This document shows positions 11,501 through 21,091 of a stretch of 64,000 nt of DNA, in pieces (position 1 is the stretch's first letter; each line of letters begins with the position of its first letter). The position numbers and the translations under genes were made by a program. A model generated the notes under the pieces. It searched no databases, was not told where the DNA came from, and worked only from the letters and a program-made list of their open reading frames with translations. The stretch is from positions 29,068,924 through 29,132,923 of the forward strand of contig OY365810.1 in NCBI GenBank assembly GCA_959347315.1. Reading direction: 5' to 3'. The stretch is from Bimastos eiseni (lineage: Eukaryota; Annelida; Clitellata; Crassiclitellata; Lumbricidae).

Positions 11501-14500
11501 ATGGTGTGAATTGTGACTTGTGAACTCACTTGTCTCTCTTTTACCCTCTTTTATTTAACTTGTCTTGGATGTCCGACCGACATCTAGCAACTCTTTTTCA
11601 GGTATGTTCCCGTCGAGATGCAGAGCTGAAATTTACACACATTTCAAACTTGCACAACAATGCAATGTATCACATTTTTGCAGACATAACTCAAAAATTG
11701 AGATAAAAATGAAAAAAAATACAAAAGATTAAATATCGTTTAACCACTTGAACGAGTCCTCCTTGACGAACTCAACTCCGGCAAGTTTACATCATCAACG
11801 ATATGTAATCAAAAATCTCTTAAGGAAATGGAACGATTGCGCCATCTACCAGATAAAAGAGGGTCCCGAAAAACCCGTGTTTTTACTTAAACTTGTTTAT
11901 ATAAATGCAATGTGGAGCCATATTGACTTGCTTTCCATGGTACTAAAAACAGTAACTGAGGAGAGGCATGAATTTGCATATATTATATTCTGAACACCTG
12001 ATTGGTCGATTAAAGTGCATGCTCTCATCCAATCAGCTGCTAAGTCAATCGACTTTTCTTGCAACTGTAAAGCTCGCTTACCTACTTATTACATTTTTTA
12101 TGTATGCTGCCATTTGGCCCATTTCATTTGTTTGCGTTTATGAATCTGATGATTGGTTTACTTTATTACTTTTAGTTTGGTGAACGAGAATTTGCGAAGA
12201 AGTCTGGTGCAAGAATTGTTCGCATCGCACGACACCCTGACTTTTATGAAGCAAGTCGCTTTAAAATTAAATTTTAAATTTCAATTTACAAGGATTGTAA
12301 TTGTAGTTATAAATTTTATATAGTGTCATATCAAGAAAAGGTAATTGGATCTCTTGCTCATCTGGTGTTTAATATGGCCAAGATCAGAATTTCATCAGTT
12401 AACAGAATGCACAGAAGGCCAGAGACATCACCAGTGGTGGGTTAATGGGCAGGCAGGGACTCAACCAATGTACTCCCATCCTAAGTTTACAAATAGCATC
12501 ATATTTAGAGTCTGTGGACCAAGAAGCGTTGGTATGTAATGGAGCAACAAGAGACAGCACCATCTACGACACACTCTAATGCCAATGGTTCCTCTGTGTT
12601 GTTGTTGTGATAGCACACGTCTGACTGTCTTTTAAGCCACCAGGGGCGAACAGAATGGGTGATTCATTGCCTGCTAGTCAATAGAAAGACGTATCCCCAG
12701 TGAGGTCATTTTCAAGTTCACGCACTCCTTCTGTCATGAGAGATAACAGCTTCAGATGGCTGTTGTAGATTCCAGAGTTGATTGCACATCAGCAAAGGCT
12801 CATTCCTCCTCATGTAATCATGTTGGCCAAGATGACATGCAAAGAAGTGCTGTTTCGACATTCAAAATGTACTGCAGAAACAGAGAATAAATCTGACGTA
12901 CGAACGTTGCAATATTAAACCCCAGCATGTTAGCAACTGCTGAACAAATTCTGCATTTTGACAAATTAAATCTGACAAAATGACAAACAACTAACGGGAT
13001 GTTAACCGAGAATGGATGTAAAGGCTTATTGTATATGTACACAATCAGCAACTTAAACATCCAGCTGCGTAATTTGGAGACGGACTTTGTCTGTCTGTGA
13101 TTTGTTAATACAGGATTCATGGAACATGTTTGCCATGTACAATTATATTATTTTTTATAATCATTATTGTTGTTTCTTTTTATTCTTTTAATTTTGTATA
13201 GAGAGGCTATGGAGCAAGAAGTATGCAGCTCTTACAGGAGTACTACGAAGGAAAGCTCGAATTCGATACTGAGATTCAAATGCGTAGCAGTTTCAATGAG
13301 AAAAAGATGCTGATAAAAAATGTAAATATCTGTTTGATTTACAGTACAATTCATGAAATTTGATAATGCTTTCGTAAAGACAGTCTCAAATCTAATATTT
13401 ACTTTTGTCCTAATATATTTTTTCTTTGCATGTTGCCTGTTATACATATAATTTTAGCCAACACAATCGGCCCACTGTCTAGTGAAAGAAGGACTAGTCA
13501 ACCTTATTGGCAGTTGGAATTGAACTTGCTCCTCTGCTCTATGCCCCAAAAGGCTGTTGGCGTTTTTATGTTTTGTCCATAAGTGTTATTGGAAGGTGTG
13601 ATTTGAATTACTATGTACAATTGTACATTATTTATTACCGAAATCTGATACCGCCCCTCTTCCAACATTTCTGCTCAGAAGTGCACAGACACGCCTCGAC
13701 GGCGCAATTGCAGTTGTACTGCAGAGCAATGGTGCGCAAAGGACTTGCTCAAGGTCCCTACACAGTGACTCCCCGGACGAGGGTCGAACCCGCTCGCTCA
13801 GCACACACCAACGTACGGGCTGACCGCTCTAACCGATCGGCCACGGTGCCACATGTTATGCTTGTTATGTGCATACATGTTCATCTGCTAAGGTGTTCCC
13901 CTTGCAAGATGTTTCTTTATACCCATAGTAGTTAAGTTAATTGTTTGAGTGATTGAATGGTGAGACCGTTGAAATCTTTGTCAGCCGGTATAACTTGGTA
14001 ACGAAAAAATACAATTTATTATTACAGAAAGCCAAAAGACTTCCAGGATGTTTAGAACGATCTGACAATTACGATTGTCTAACCGCAAACCCACTTTTCA
14101 GCTATTATAACTAAAACTGTTTCCTTTTTAATTTTAGGCCAATGGTGCAATGACAGAGAAAGATTTGATGCCACTGTTGCGTGTCGAACATCGTCATCCT
14201 GAGCTTCTTGACTACATCGGTGTCAGCTATGGATTATCAATGAATGACCTGAGGTTGAATTCTGTTATTATTAACTTGATACAGGCTCTGTCTGATGATC
14301 CGCTTAGACATGACTTGGACTCTTTTTGAAATACAACTGGTTAAATGAAGAATCGTATTTCCATGTTATCTTGAGTTTAGTTATGAGTGTTGTATTTTAA
14401 GTGTTGTTAGTTTTTCATTTTGTATCTAATAATTATGCTTATTTTTTTAACATCTCAATTGTAAGTGGTTGCAGAACATAAAATTGTTTTGACTCGGTGA

Positions 14501-17500
14501 TATTGAATTGTGTGATCGATTTATTATCTGTATGAGTTTATTGTATTGTTTCTGGTGTTTCATCTTTGTTTTGCTATTGGGTTACATTTTAGAGGGTTTT
14601 TGATCATTTTAAAGCAATTTTACAGTTCTGTGGTAGAGAGTTTCTTAAATACTTTACAAGTGTAAGTTATGCTGTTTGTAGATTTTTCAAATGTTTGGAT
14701 ATGACACCTGTTTATGTGGATCCTGTTTCAGTAAGTATGTTTAGTTTGCTTTTTCTTAAATTTATGAGATTAGTGTATTTGCTCTACTACACACTTTCTA
14801 TACCATTGTATTCACCCTTAGATTCTTCATTAAAATTTAGTGCTTTCTAAATGTAGGCAGACTATGCAGCCATTCGGTTTTGGAATTCCTGTAAACGAAT
14901 CGATGAATGACCATAACTGTCTTTGTGTTTCTATGTGTCATTCTGTCTTTTGCCAGTTGTTTGCAGTGTTTTTACACAGTGGTTAACCAGAGCAGAAAAT
15001 TTGTGTTGAGATTTCTTCTTCACCTGTGCCCCTAGCGGCCAACTACGCTATAATGAGTACATCGACTGTGCACTGTCAGTGGGAAGATGAGATGGCAGGA
15101 TAGCAGGCTGGCTACCAGCCTTGGTATGCTAATACCTCATATCGGAGCTAGCTTAAGGCTTAACCCTTTAACGACCAGCGTGTACAATAGTGTAAGGCTT
15201 AATCAATAATGCTGGTCGGTTAATGGGTTAAGACTCTTCTCTTCTTCTTTGCATGTAAAAAAATATCTTTGAATTTTGGAAAGTTCTTTTTTGGCAAAAA
15301 CTGAGAGATATCTTTTTCTGTTTGTAATCTTTCAGAATGAAATGAGTGGAGATCATTCATGCATCATGCTTAAAGTCTTACATAGAAAAGAAGAAAATGA
15401 AGATGACGATGACAAAGATGAGGACAAAATTGAAGCTAGCTGGTTGACTGATTTATGGATCGGTGAGATCTGCAATCTGTCAGTTGCATACACTACGGTT
15501 TTTAAATGTTTTCCAATTCAAATAATTAGCTGTGAGTGTATTTCATATTCGCATCACACTTTACTAAGTCAGGTATCTGATATATGAGGCCACTCCTTGC
15601 TTTGATCAGCATCTGCTGGAAGGTATGTTGTTCCTGGTACACGTCTTGTCTTTGGCTGGCGTTTGATCACTGTTGCCGGTTCCTCCATCTGTAAGCTATC
15701 TCTATTACCTCTTGTTTGCAGCTCTCATAGTGAGACTTACCTCTTCCAGTCTACTTATGGCTCTTAATGAATGCCCAGCTTCATTGCACACTTCTGCACT
15801 TTGTAAGGAGGACAACATTATCAAATTGCAATTGTATTGTATGAATGACTTTAATTTTAAAAGTGTTATGGCTATGGAGAGGTTGCAGTAGATTTGTTCA
15901 GTGAAGTGAAAGTGACGTTTGGTTTAGATTTCCGAAGGCGATTGATTGAGCTTGTACCATTGCATTTCCGTCACTGGTCGGCTGCACTGGCCTATGAACT
16001 TCTAGATCAGCCACATGTCAGACTATGTGCAACGGAAGGTCAGTTTCTTTTTATCAGTTAGCAAACATGCACAGTCACATACATGCACCCATTGCAGTCT
16101 TTTCATATAATTGCCTTGTGCATTGTTTGTCCTTGTTCAGAGATGTGCTGTATTTTGATGCAATTTCATGCGTTGTACATGGATACAATACGGTAATGTT
16201 TGATGCTTACATAAATTTCTTCTGCAATTTGCATATATGTAATTGGTAAAGTTTTATGTATTACATTACTTGGAGCACAAGTTGACAAAGTGATTATGTA
16301 ATACTAATTTAAACCAAATCTAGCCTAAGCAGCACATTTTTAAAACTATCGTATTAGTTGCCTTCTGAGCAAAACCGCATAAATTTGATAACCATCATTC
16401 TTCTATAATTAGATCAATTGACATTTATATGCCCAGTTAGACAGATGCAGATGTTATACACCATAAGTTACTGTAATATTTTTAGAATGTATCATGTGAC
16501 TCGTGCGCCTTGCACATTTCTATATATTCATTTGCCTTGCATGTTTTTAGTGATTACTAAGGGTCAGATCAGTTGGGAATTTAGTCAGTATGATCTCAGA
16601 CGGTTGGAGAAATATTCGTCTCTGCAAGCGGATTATTTGCTCGTTAAAGACCTCGTAGCTCGCCTCAGTCGCATCTACTTTGTCGGTCGGCTGAATGCAA
16701 CGTTGAAGATAACTCAGTCGGTCAGTGGAGGAGTCTTGGTGATCATTTTGTGAACTGCAGATTAGTCGTCAGCTGGTTCAGCCAGAGAATAAGACTACTG
16801 TTTGCCTGTTTACAAATCACTGCAAGGCAATATATATTTGTGGTGTGTAGCAGTTTATGCAGTTTGTTTTCACTACTTACAAGTGTGGAAAAAAAACAAC
16901 TAAAGTCGCAAAGAAGGTGTGAAAAGTTCCTGATCTGTATGTAGCTATCCAAATATTTATGTAGTATCTTTCAAGAAGGTGCTGTCTTACAGATCTAAAA
17001 GGCACAATGCCGTCTGTTGTATGCTGCTATGATAAAAAAATTTTTACTCAAACTAAGTGTCATCCTCAGGAACAAAAAATCTGCTGGGAACGTTTTTGTT
17101 GTCTGGAAAGTCAGGCTTTGTCCTCTGCAACTTTGGTGAACATGTTTTTGAATGCTGTGACATTATAAAAGTGGATGCAGGTGGAGACACAATGGAGAAG
17201 TAAACCGGCATCCTGTGATAGAGATGACCAAAAGGCAATGGCCAAACTCACGCATGAATCAACCCACGCTGAATTAATTAAATGGGTCCATTGTTTTGAA
17301 GGCAATTGATGGAAAAGGAGAAAGATTTGTTACATTTATCTCTGAACTTTTTATCATCTGCTTTGGTTTTATTGTAAAAGTTATAAATTCCTTTTAACAG
17401 AAAGTTCTGATGGGAATTGGTTTACAAGGTAAATCAGTGACGGATTTAGTCACTGAGGCTGATTTGTTCAAAGATGGAGAAGGGCTGAAAGAAGGCAAAG

Positions 17501-20500
17501 CAAGTCAGATCGTTGATTACTTCAATCAGTCGATAAAAGTGCTTTTAGAGGTAACAGTTGACATGTAACTTTTAGTCACATTTCATTTATTTGAACTTCT
17601 TAAGATTTGTTGAATGTCCATAATATTGTTTTTCAATGATGACTTAATTTCAGTCGGATTGCCACTTGGTCTGCATCACTTTAAAGCAGTCATTAAATTA
17701 TGCTTTTGTGTTATGATAACCAATGTTCCCTCTAATTTTTTGAAGACCGTGTGCTCAAGAAATCTGAGAAATCTGTGTACAACACTTTATAAATGGTTCA
17801 CACTTTTGTGTGCAGGTCCGAGCTGAATGCGACGATAATCAAATCAAAACCATAAAAAATTATCTATAAGTCTATGGTGGTAAGTTCTGATAACCTAAGA
17901 AAAGTCCCTTGTTTAAAATGTGTCCTAGAGCAGTTTGAGCAGATGATGTAGGCCTATTGCATTGTACGTCATTGTAATTAGCCTACAATTCATTTGGATT
18001 TGGTTACAGTTCATCTTAATAGGTCTATTTGTTTTTCGAGATAAACATTTGTATGCGCACACTAAATTCTTGTGTGTGCTGTCTCCATGGCCTGTGTGAA
18101 TGCACACAGCTTAGAGGTAACACTGATGATAACAGAGCTGATTAATTCTGACTCAGTACATTACCTCAAAACTAATGTAAGTAGTAGTAATGCCTCTGCT
18201 AACCATATATGCAATGTTGCTTGCTAGACTTAATATTTGAGACACTGATTAGACCAAGAAAGTGAGGAGCCAGGATAGAGAGAGACTGTGGGGCACCAGG
18301 TTTTGAGGCGCAAAACTGTCCAGAACTGAGGCTTTTTGGAATGAAGTCCTTAGAGTCGAAAGGAATAAGCCATAACAGCTACTCACATATCAGTCACTTG
18401 GTTTGTTCATTTTAAAGACAGGCTGCATTGTTATCCTAGTAGCTTTAATTTCCTCCTCATTGTTAGAAGAATAGACACTGATATAATTATTATATGAATG
18501 TAGGATCCACAAAAGTATGTAGTATCACCAAAACAGGGAACAAAGAAATGACACGACCTTCAGAGTTTAGACCAACTTTAAAGAATAATTGGAAAACGTT
18601 AAATTTAGAAATTCAAATGGCGCACAGTACTGTGGTCTGGTAGATAAGTGATTTGCAGCAATACTTTGGATGCCTGGATGCACACACTTAGAAAGTTATT
18701 ATTTCCCACTTCTCCAGGTGACCATCATTTAAGCCATATTTTGCCACAAATTATAACTACGTGCTTTTTCTTTTGTCTATTCAAACTAGAACTTCATGGA
18801 ATCAGTTTAAGACCAAGACATGACATCAAGATAATAGATTTTTAAGACAGAATGAGACAGAGGCATCAGAAGACCTGTTTAAATGAAAAAACTGTACCTT
18901 GGAATCACTCAATGCTACATCTTCATAATGTTTTGTAATTTTTCAAAGTGTCTTCGTTCCATTCAAAATCATGAAGAAACAGAAAAAATGGACGAGAGTG
19001 AAGAAGACAAAGATGAAGTGAACCTGGAACCACAGGATAAACAGGAGGAACCTCTGACAGAGCAACAGCTGCTTCTGGTATGTCTCTATGCTATCTTATA
19101 TCTACCCAATTCTATGCTGGGGTTATTAAAGATTTCAGCTGATATATTTATATCTCCAGTTTACTTATCTGGAGGATTTATATAGCTCAAAAATGCTACC
19201 AATCCAACCCTGGCTAAATAGGACAGACTTATTAAGGTTGGTAGAAAACACGACTGAGTGTCCCCTTGGGTACAAGGCGAAGGGTGACAGGGAGCCCTTT
19301 CCAGGTTGCAGGGCCGGCAACCTATAAGGCTGGGTGCTGCCTCATGGAGAAGTATGAGAGCAAGAGGGAGAAGAAACTTGGCCTGTTTTGTTAGACTGGC
19401 TCTGAAATTTTCGGTTGGAAGTGTATCTTAAAAGTGTTGTTGATGAGGTGCTAAGCAGAGCTCTGATTAATTATATTTACCATATTTTAGTTATAGTGTT
19501 CTGGTTTTGACTTTTGAGAACCCTTGATGCTTCTGGATTGCAAATCAGGTTTTCATCTTGTCAAAACTGTCTTGACAATGAAATGAAGGCTGGCTCATTT
19601 ATTCCACATTTGTTAGGTTATGAGTTAAATGATCTTTGAACTTAAGTTTTCTTCATTCTGGATTTAAAATTAAGTATAAGCAGTCAATGTCCTGACTGAT
19701 ATGCCAAGATTTCAACCCTATGTCGCTTGCCTCAGGTAAATGCTCTGCCAACCAGCGCTCTGTTCTAAATTGTTAAAACTTATTTCTTTTCTGTTATATC
19801 ATCAGACTCTTGCTGCAAAAGGATTTGCAATTAAAACCAGAGAGAATGATTGGAAGAAAGCATTGTCACATGGAATTCCTTCCATCGTCAGTGTACCAAC
19901 CAGGTACTGCTAAAGCTCTGTTAGTGTCACATGTAGTCATTGCTTTGTTGTCATAGCAACCAGAAGTGAATTAGCCATTTTCCAAGAACCCTTTGACTAT
20001 AAGGTTGATATAAGTTCTTTCTTTCTGTTACTGTTTTAACCCTTTAATGACAAGAGTGTACTAAAAGTGCCTGGGAAACCAATGCAGCTCGTAATTAAGT
20101 GTCAGTGAGATTAGTCAGTAGTAGGGATGAACCAACTGTACATTTCCTGCTAAGTCCCGAGTACTGAGTTTCAAATATTTAAAGAAATTCTCTTGATTTT
20201 TAGTGTGGCAGTTTGTATAATTTTGATGAATTTTTTTGGGTTTTGACTCAGTGTACACTAGGAAGTAGTTACCAGTAGGCCTAAGTACTAATAGCAACAG
20301 TATTTATTTTTAGTTAGGTCAATTGTGGTTTTGTAGATAAAATAATCAAATTTTCTATTTCAGAACATGTTTTTAGTTGGATCGAATGTCGTTTTGTAAA
20401 TAAAATAATCTGATTTTCATTTTCAAAACAGAAAATCGAAAAGCCTATTTTTATTGAAACTCGGACTAATTGTTTGTCTGAGTTTATGCCGAGTACTATC

Positions 20501-21091
20501 AAACTCTGCTGAGCAGAGTTTCAAGCAGATTGTCAGTTCATCTCGAGTTTTTAGTACTTAGTAAAAATTGCAGTGGCTAAAAATTGCAGTGGCTATCAAT
20601 TTATTTCCAGTAAAAATTGCTTGTTGTGTTGTCAATAGTTGAATTTATTATGAATTGTATATCATAGGAACATCAGTAGCACACATTTTTTTCTGTGTGA
20701 ACTAAATGATGTCATTTGAGACAGATTTGATTTCTATTACTTATGCAGTCTTTGAGGAAATTTATGGTTAGAATGTTGCTTTGAAACTCTATTTCAGTAT
20801 CCTAGTACATGATTTTCAGTTTTGCATTAATTTTGAACCTTGATTCTTCCTTCATGCACACCACTATTTTGACATTACAATGTCATAATAACGCACAACA
20901 AACTCAAATCAATCGTTGTATAGTTCTTTTATATTGTTTTGTTTTATATATCTCTGTCATATCCTATATATCTCCTTGTTTTGTTCTATAGACCTGACCA
21001 AAAACGAAAAATTCTGGCTGAAGAAGTGAGCTATGAAAGGAAAGAAGAAAAAAAGAAGTTTAAAAAATTTAAGAAACACCGTGCGCAATAG
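1529..21091 (+). CDS. NAT10: RNA cytidine acetyltransferase NAT10 (Kre33/TmcA family), 26 coding exons
   Basis: NAT10 makes N4-acetylcytidine in 18S rRNA and in tRNA-Ser/Leu, using acetyl-CoA and ATP, in the nucleolus. Exons read in phase as 1529-1642, 2362-2453, 3055-3241, 3856-3978, 4229-4290, 4861-4975, 5409-5525, 5910-6043, 6614-6707, 7098-7196, 7503-7639, 8432-8571, 9245-9495, 10340-10459, 11268-11369, 12176-12250, 13202-13321, 14138-14253, 14682-14730, 15336-15462, 15928-16038, 16551-16720, 17401-17550, 18949-19077, 19806-19903, 20992-21091. The sum is 3132 nt, or 1043 residues plus TAG, against 1025 in human. Every junction keeps frame and the order matches the human protein end to end. 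The start MTTSRKKIDHRIKTLIEN aligns with the human N-terminus. Least certain are the acceptors of exon 6 (TTGAG) and exon 24 (CAAAG), and the GC donor of exon 16. 5' UTR exons were not identified. Confidence 0.96.
1745..1880 (+). repeat. Interspersed repeat copy related to 53740-53880
   Basis: Shares CTCATTRGGTTGAYTAGTCC and following sequence (CAGGCRG..TGC, TAAAT..AATGTAGAATRTGA) with the copy at 53740-53880. Looks like a SINE-type fragment; family unknown. Confidence 0.5.
2640..2950 (+). repeat. Intronic element with two ~95-bp duplicated units
   Basis: GCTGACTGACCGGTTTATGA at 2680 and GCTGACTGCCCGGACTATGA at 2785 start two related units, each continuing with a GGTTCTC..GTGCC segment. The block is framed by WACCCGCACSRTG motifs at both ends. 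GC is higher than the surrounding intron. No protein match recognised. Confidence 0.65.
3290..3362 (+). repeat. Short interspersed repeat (TATAGCACCC / GAAACCTACTC family)
   Basis: TATAGCACCCGTTCATGAAA followed by CCTACTC..GCC..CTGAGAAAAATACTTG, the same order of blocks as at 46636-46730 and 49890-49985. Related cores (ATTTATATAGCACC) recur at 29234, 37150, 50950 and 61216. Confidence 0.6.
5910..8571 (+). CDS. NAT10: NAT10 exons 8-12: RecD-like helicase/ATPase core
   Basis: Residues 271-471. Exon 8 (5910-6043) contains the Walker A-type motif ARGRGKSAALGLAM; the P-loop lysine is about residue 300. Exon 9 (6614-6707) has NIFVTSPSPENLTTLFEF, a helicase motif Ia-like segment. Exon 10 (7098-7196) has VNVFRGHRQMIK. 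Exon 11 (7503-7639) has the Walker B/motif II sequence CIDEAAAIPLPLLKKLLGPY with acidic pair D398/E399, then FMSSTVDGYEGTGR across the next junction (motif III). All key residues of the family ATPase are intact, so an active enzyme is expected. The second half of exon 12 (NSKVGSGIDLNKITNSLK...) is poorly conserved, as in other species. Confidence 0.95.
6281..6480 (+). mobile_element. tRNA-derived SINE (family C)
   Basis: Contains a pol III box B-like segment AACCAAAAGGTCGCAGGTTG (expected GGTTCGAAYCC) followed by a SINE body with ACCTTGGACAAGTTGTTCGC and CCCAGGTGGCGTAAAGCCTA. Single copy seen here, with a degenerate internal promoter. Confidence 0.6.
7781..7974. mobile_element. hAT-type MITE with perfect 8-bp target duplication
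   Basis: 194 bp. Ends CAGGCCGTACCAAG and, inverted, CAGGGCCATACCGAG, flanked on both sides by CATCTTGC (7773-7780 and 7975-7982). An 8-bp target site duplication and CAGG-type ends are typical of hAT transposons. Interior has repeated CAGGGCGCAATTA. No coding capacity. Confidence 0.88.
9245..15462 (+). CDS. NAT10: NAT10 exons 13-20: end of helicase region and GNAT acetyltransferase domain
   Basis: Residues 472-791. Exon 13 (9245-9495) reads SGRTLYEVTLTDSIRYANGDPMEKWL, matching human ARTLYEVSLQESIRYAPGD. Exon 14 (10340-10459) has DDLQMLSDAPDHHLFCLL and starts the acetyltransferase fold. Exon 15 has GGDLIPWTIDEQ. Exons 16 and 17 join to give RIVRIARHPDFYERGYGAR, the acetyl-CoA loop (human RIAVHPDYQGMGYGSR) with glycines near residues 656 and 658. 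Exon 18 has LLDYIGVSYGL, and exon 20 opens with NEMSGDHSCIMLK, equivalent to human NDLTGEHSCIMLK, followed by an acidic ENEDDDDKDED insert. Acetyl-CoA-binding elements appear complete. Confidence 0.94.
9559..9813 (+). repeat. Imperfect tandem duplication, ~160-bp spacing
   Basis: GGAGAACCTTATGTAACTAC (9559) and GGAGAACCTTGTGTAACTAT (9720) each begin about 95 bp that also share AGCAACAGAGGGAGTT and GCAGAAGACTGA. A purine-rich segment (AAGAAGAA) lies between. Intronic. Confidence 0.75.
12251..13201 (+). other. NAT10: Probable GC-AG intron of NAT10
   Basis: Exon 16 ends ...TTTTATGAA and is followed by GCAAGT, the usual +1 to +6 sequence of GC donors; no GT donor nearby keeps frame with the next exon, which starts AGAGGCTATGG after TATAG. 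Splicing at GC gives DFYE+RGYG, exactly the length of human DYQGMGYG. The nearest GT (12255) would shift the frame. Confidence 0.75.
13640..13853 (-). mobile_element. tRNA-derived SINE (family A), best copy
   Basis: On the minus strand: GTGGCCGATCGGTTAGAGCG (box A region), AGCGGGTTCGACCCTCG (box B), then CACTGTGTAGGGACCTTGAG and a body ending GTTGGAAGAGGGGCGG. Same order as at 56381-56601 and 29931-30083. The tRNA-like head is part of the SINE, not a tRNA gene: no acceptor stem pairs. Confidence 0.85.
15020..15135 (+). mobile_element. SINE family B, 5'-truncated
   Basis: Shares CTATAATGARTACA, GTGCACTGTCAGTGGGAAGA and CTGGCTACCAGCCTTSRTAT with copies at 38385-38635 and 45805-46080; lacks the tRNA-like head. 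Confidence 0.65.
15160..15231. mobile_element. piggyBac-like mini-element, copy A
   Basis: 72 bp including TTAA at both ends. TTAA-CCCTTTAACGACCAGC and its near reverse complement GCTGGTCGGTTAATGGG-TTAA. TTAA target sites with CCCTTT-type ends are the hallmark of piggyBac-superfamily elements. Confidence 0.75.
15640..15850 (+). mobile_element. LINE 3'-end fragment (non-LTR), same family as 56230-56860
   Basis: Reads as a decayed reverse-transcriptase C-terminus; shares TTCCAGTCTATTTATGGCTC-like sequence, CACTTCTGMACTTTGTAAG and TTATCAAATTGCAATTGTATTGTA (split here for length) with the fragment at 56640-56840. Broken by stops. Confidence 0.65.
15928..21091 (+). CDS. NAT10: NAT10 exons 21-26: tRNA-binding/C-terminal region and basic tail
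   Basis: Residues 792-1043. Exon 21 starts DFRRRLIELVPLHFRHWSAA (human DFRRRFLALLSYQFSTF). Exon 22 (16551-16720) has SQYDLRRLEKYSS and ARLSRIYFVGRL, and exon 23 (17401-17550) has VLMGIGLQGKSVTDLV; both are hallmarks of the tRNA_bind_2 region. Exon 24 (18949-19077) is acidic (EETEKMDESEEDKDEV), exon 25 encodes a short conserved-looking segment (GFAIKTRENDWKKAL), and exon 26 is a very basic tail (RKEEKKKFKKFKKHR) ending in TAG at 21089-21091. A lysine-rich C-terminus is typical of NAT10 and fits nucleolar targeting (inference). Exon 22 was placed at the TTTTTAG acceptor rather than the nearer ACTAAG because only the former keeps frame. Confidence 0.92.
17720..18120 (+). repeat. Interspersed repeat, ~400 bp, paired with 24822-25185
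   Basis: Collinear with the second copy: GTTCACACTTTTGTGYGCAG, GTCCGAGCTRAATGCGAYGA, AAGTCTATGGTGRTAAGT, GATAACCTMAGAAAAGTYCC, and an end with ACTAAATTCTTGTRTRYGCT. No ORF; about 75-80% identity by eye. Family unknown. Confidence 0.8.
20036..20098. mobile_element. piggyBac-like mini-element, copy B
   Basis: TTAA-CCCTTTAATGACAAGAG ... ending AATTAA. The minus strand reads GAGCTGCATTGGTTTCCCAG then GCACTTTTAGTACACTC, which matches copies C and D closely. Confidence 0.7.
20121..20550. mobile_element. MITE candidate with GATGAACYRAC ends
   Basis: Left end TAGGGATGAACCAACTG, right end GTCAGTTCATCTCGAG (inverted GAGATGAACTGAC). Interior has two ~45-bp sub-repeats (GTTTTGTARATAAAATAATC) and CCGAGTACT motifs in both orientations. 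Flanking 8-mers match at only 5 of 8 positions, so the hAT assignment is tentative. Confidence 0.5.

Larger units (their letters stand above)
1643..20991 (+). other. NAT10: NAT10 introns (25), contents
   Basis: Introns run from about 250 nt to 1.4 kb. They hold: a duplicated unit at 2640-2950, a short interspersed repeat at 3290-3362, a SINE at 6281-6480, a hAT-type MITE at 7781-7974, an imperfect duplication at 9559-9813, a reverse-strand SINE at 13640-13853, a truncated SINE at 15020-15135, a piggyBac-like mini-element at 15160-15231, a LINE 3' fragment at 15640-15850, an interspersed repeat at 17720-18120, a mini-element at 20036-20098 and a MITE candidate at 20121-20550. Elsewhere I see only AT-rich unique sequence. 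Confidence 0.7.

Noticed and set aside
13507..13935. 142-codon open frame
   Set aside because: It runs through a reverse-strand SINE and shows no protein similarity; lies inside a NAT10 intron.
16558..16563. Acceptor ACTAAG for NAT10 exon 22
   Set aside because: It breaks the frame; the TTTTTAG at 16550 keeps it.
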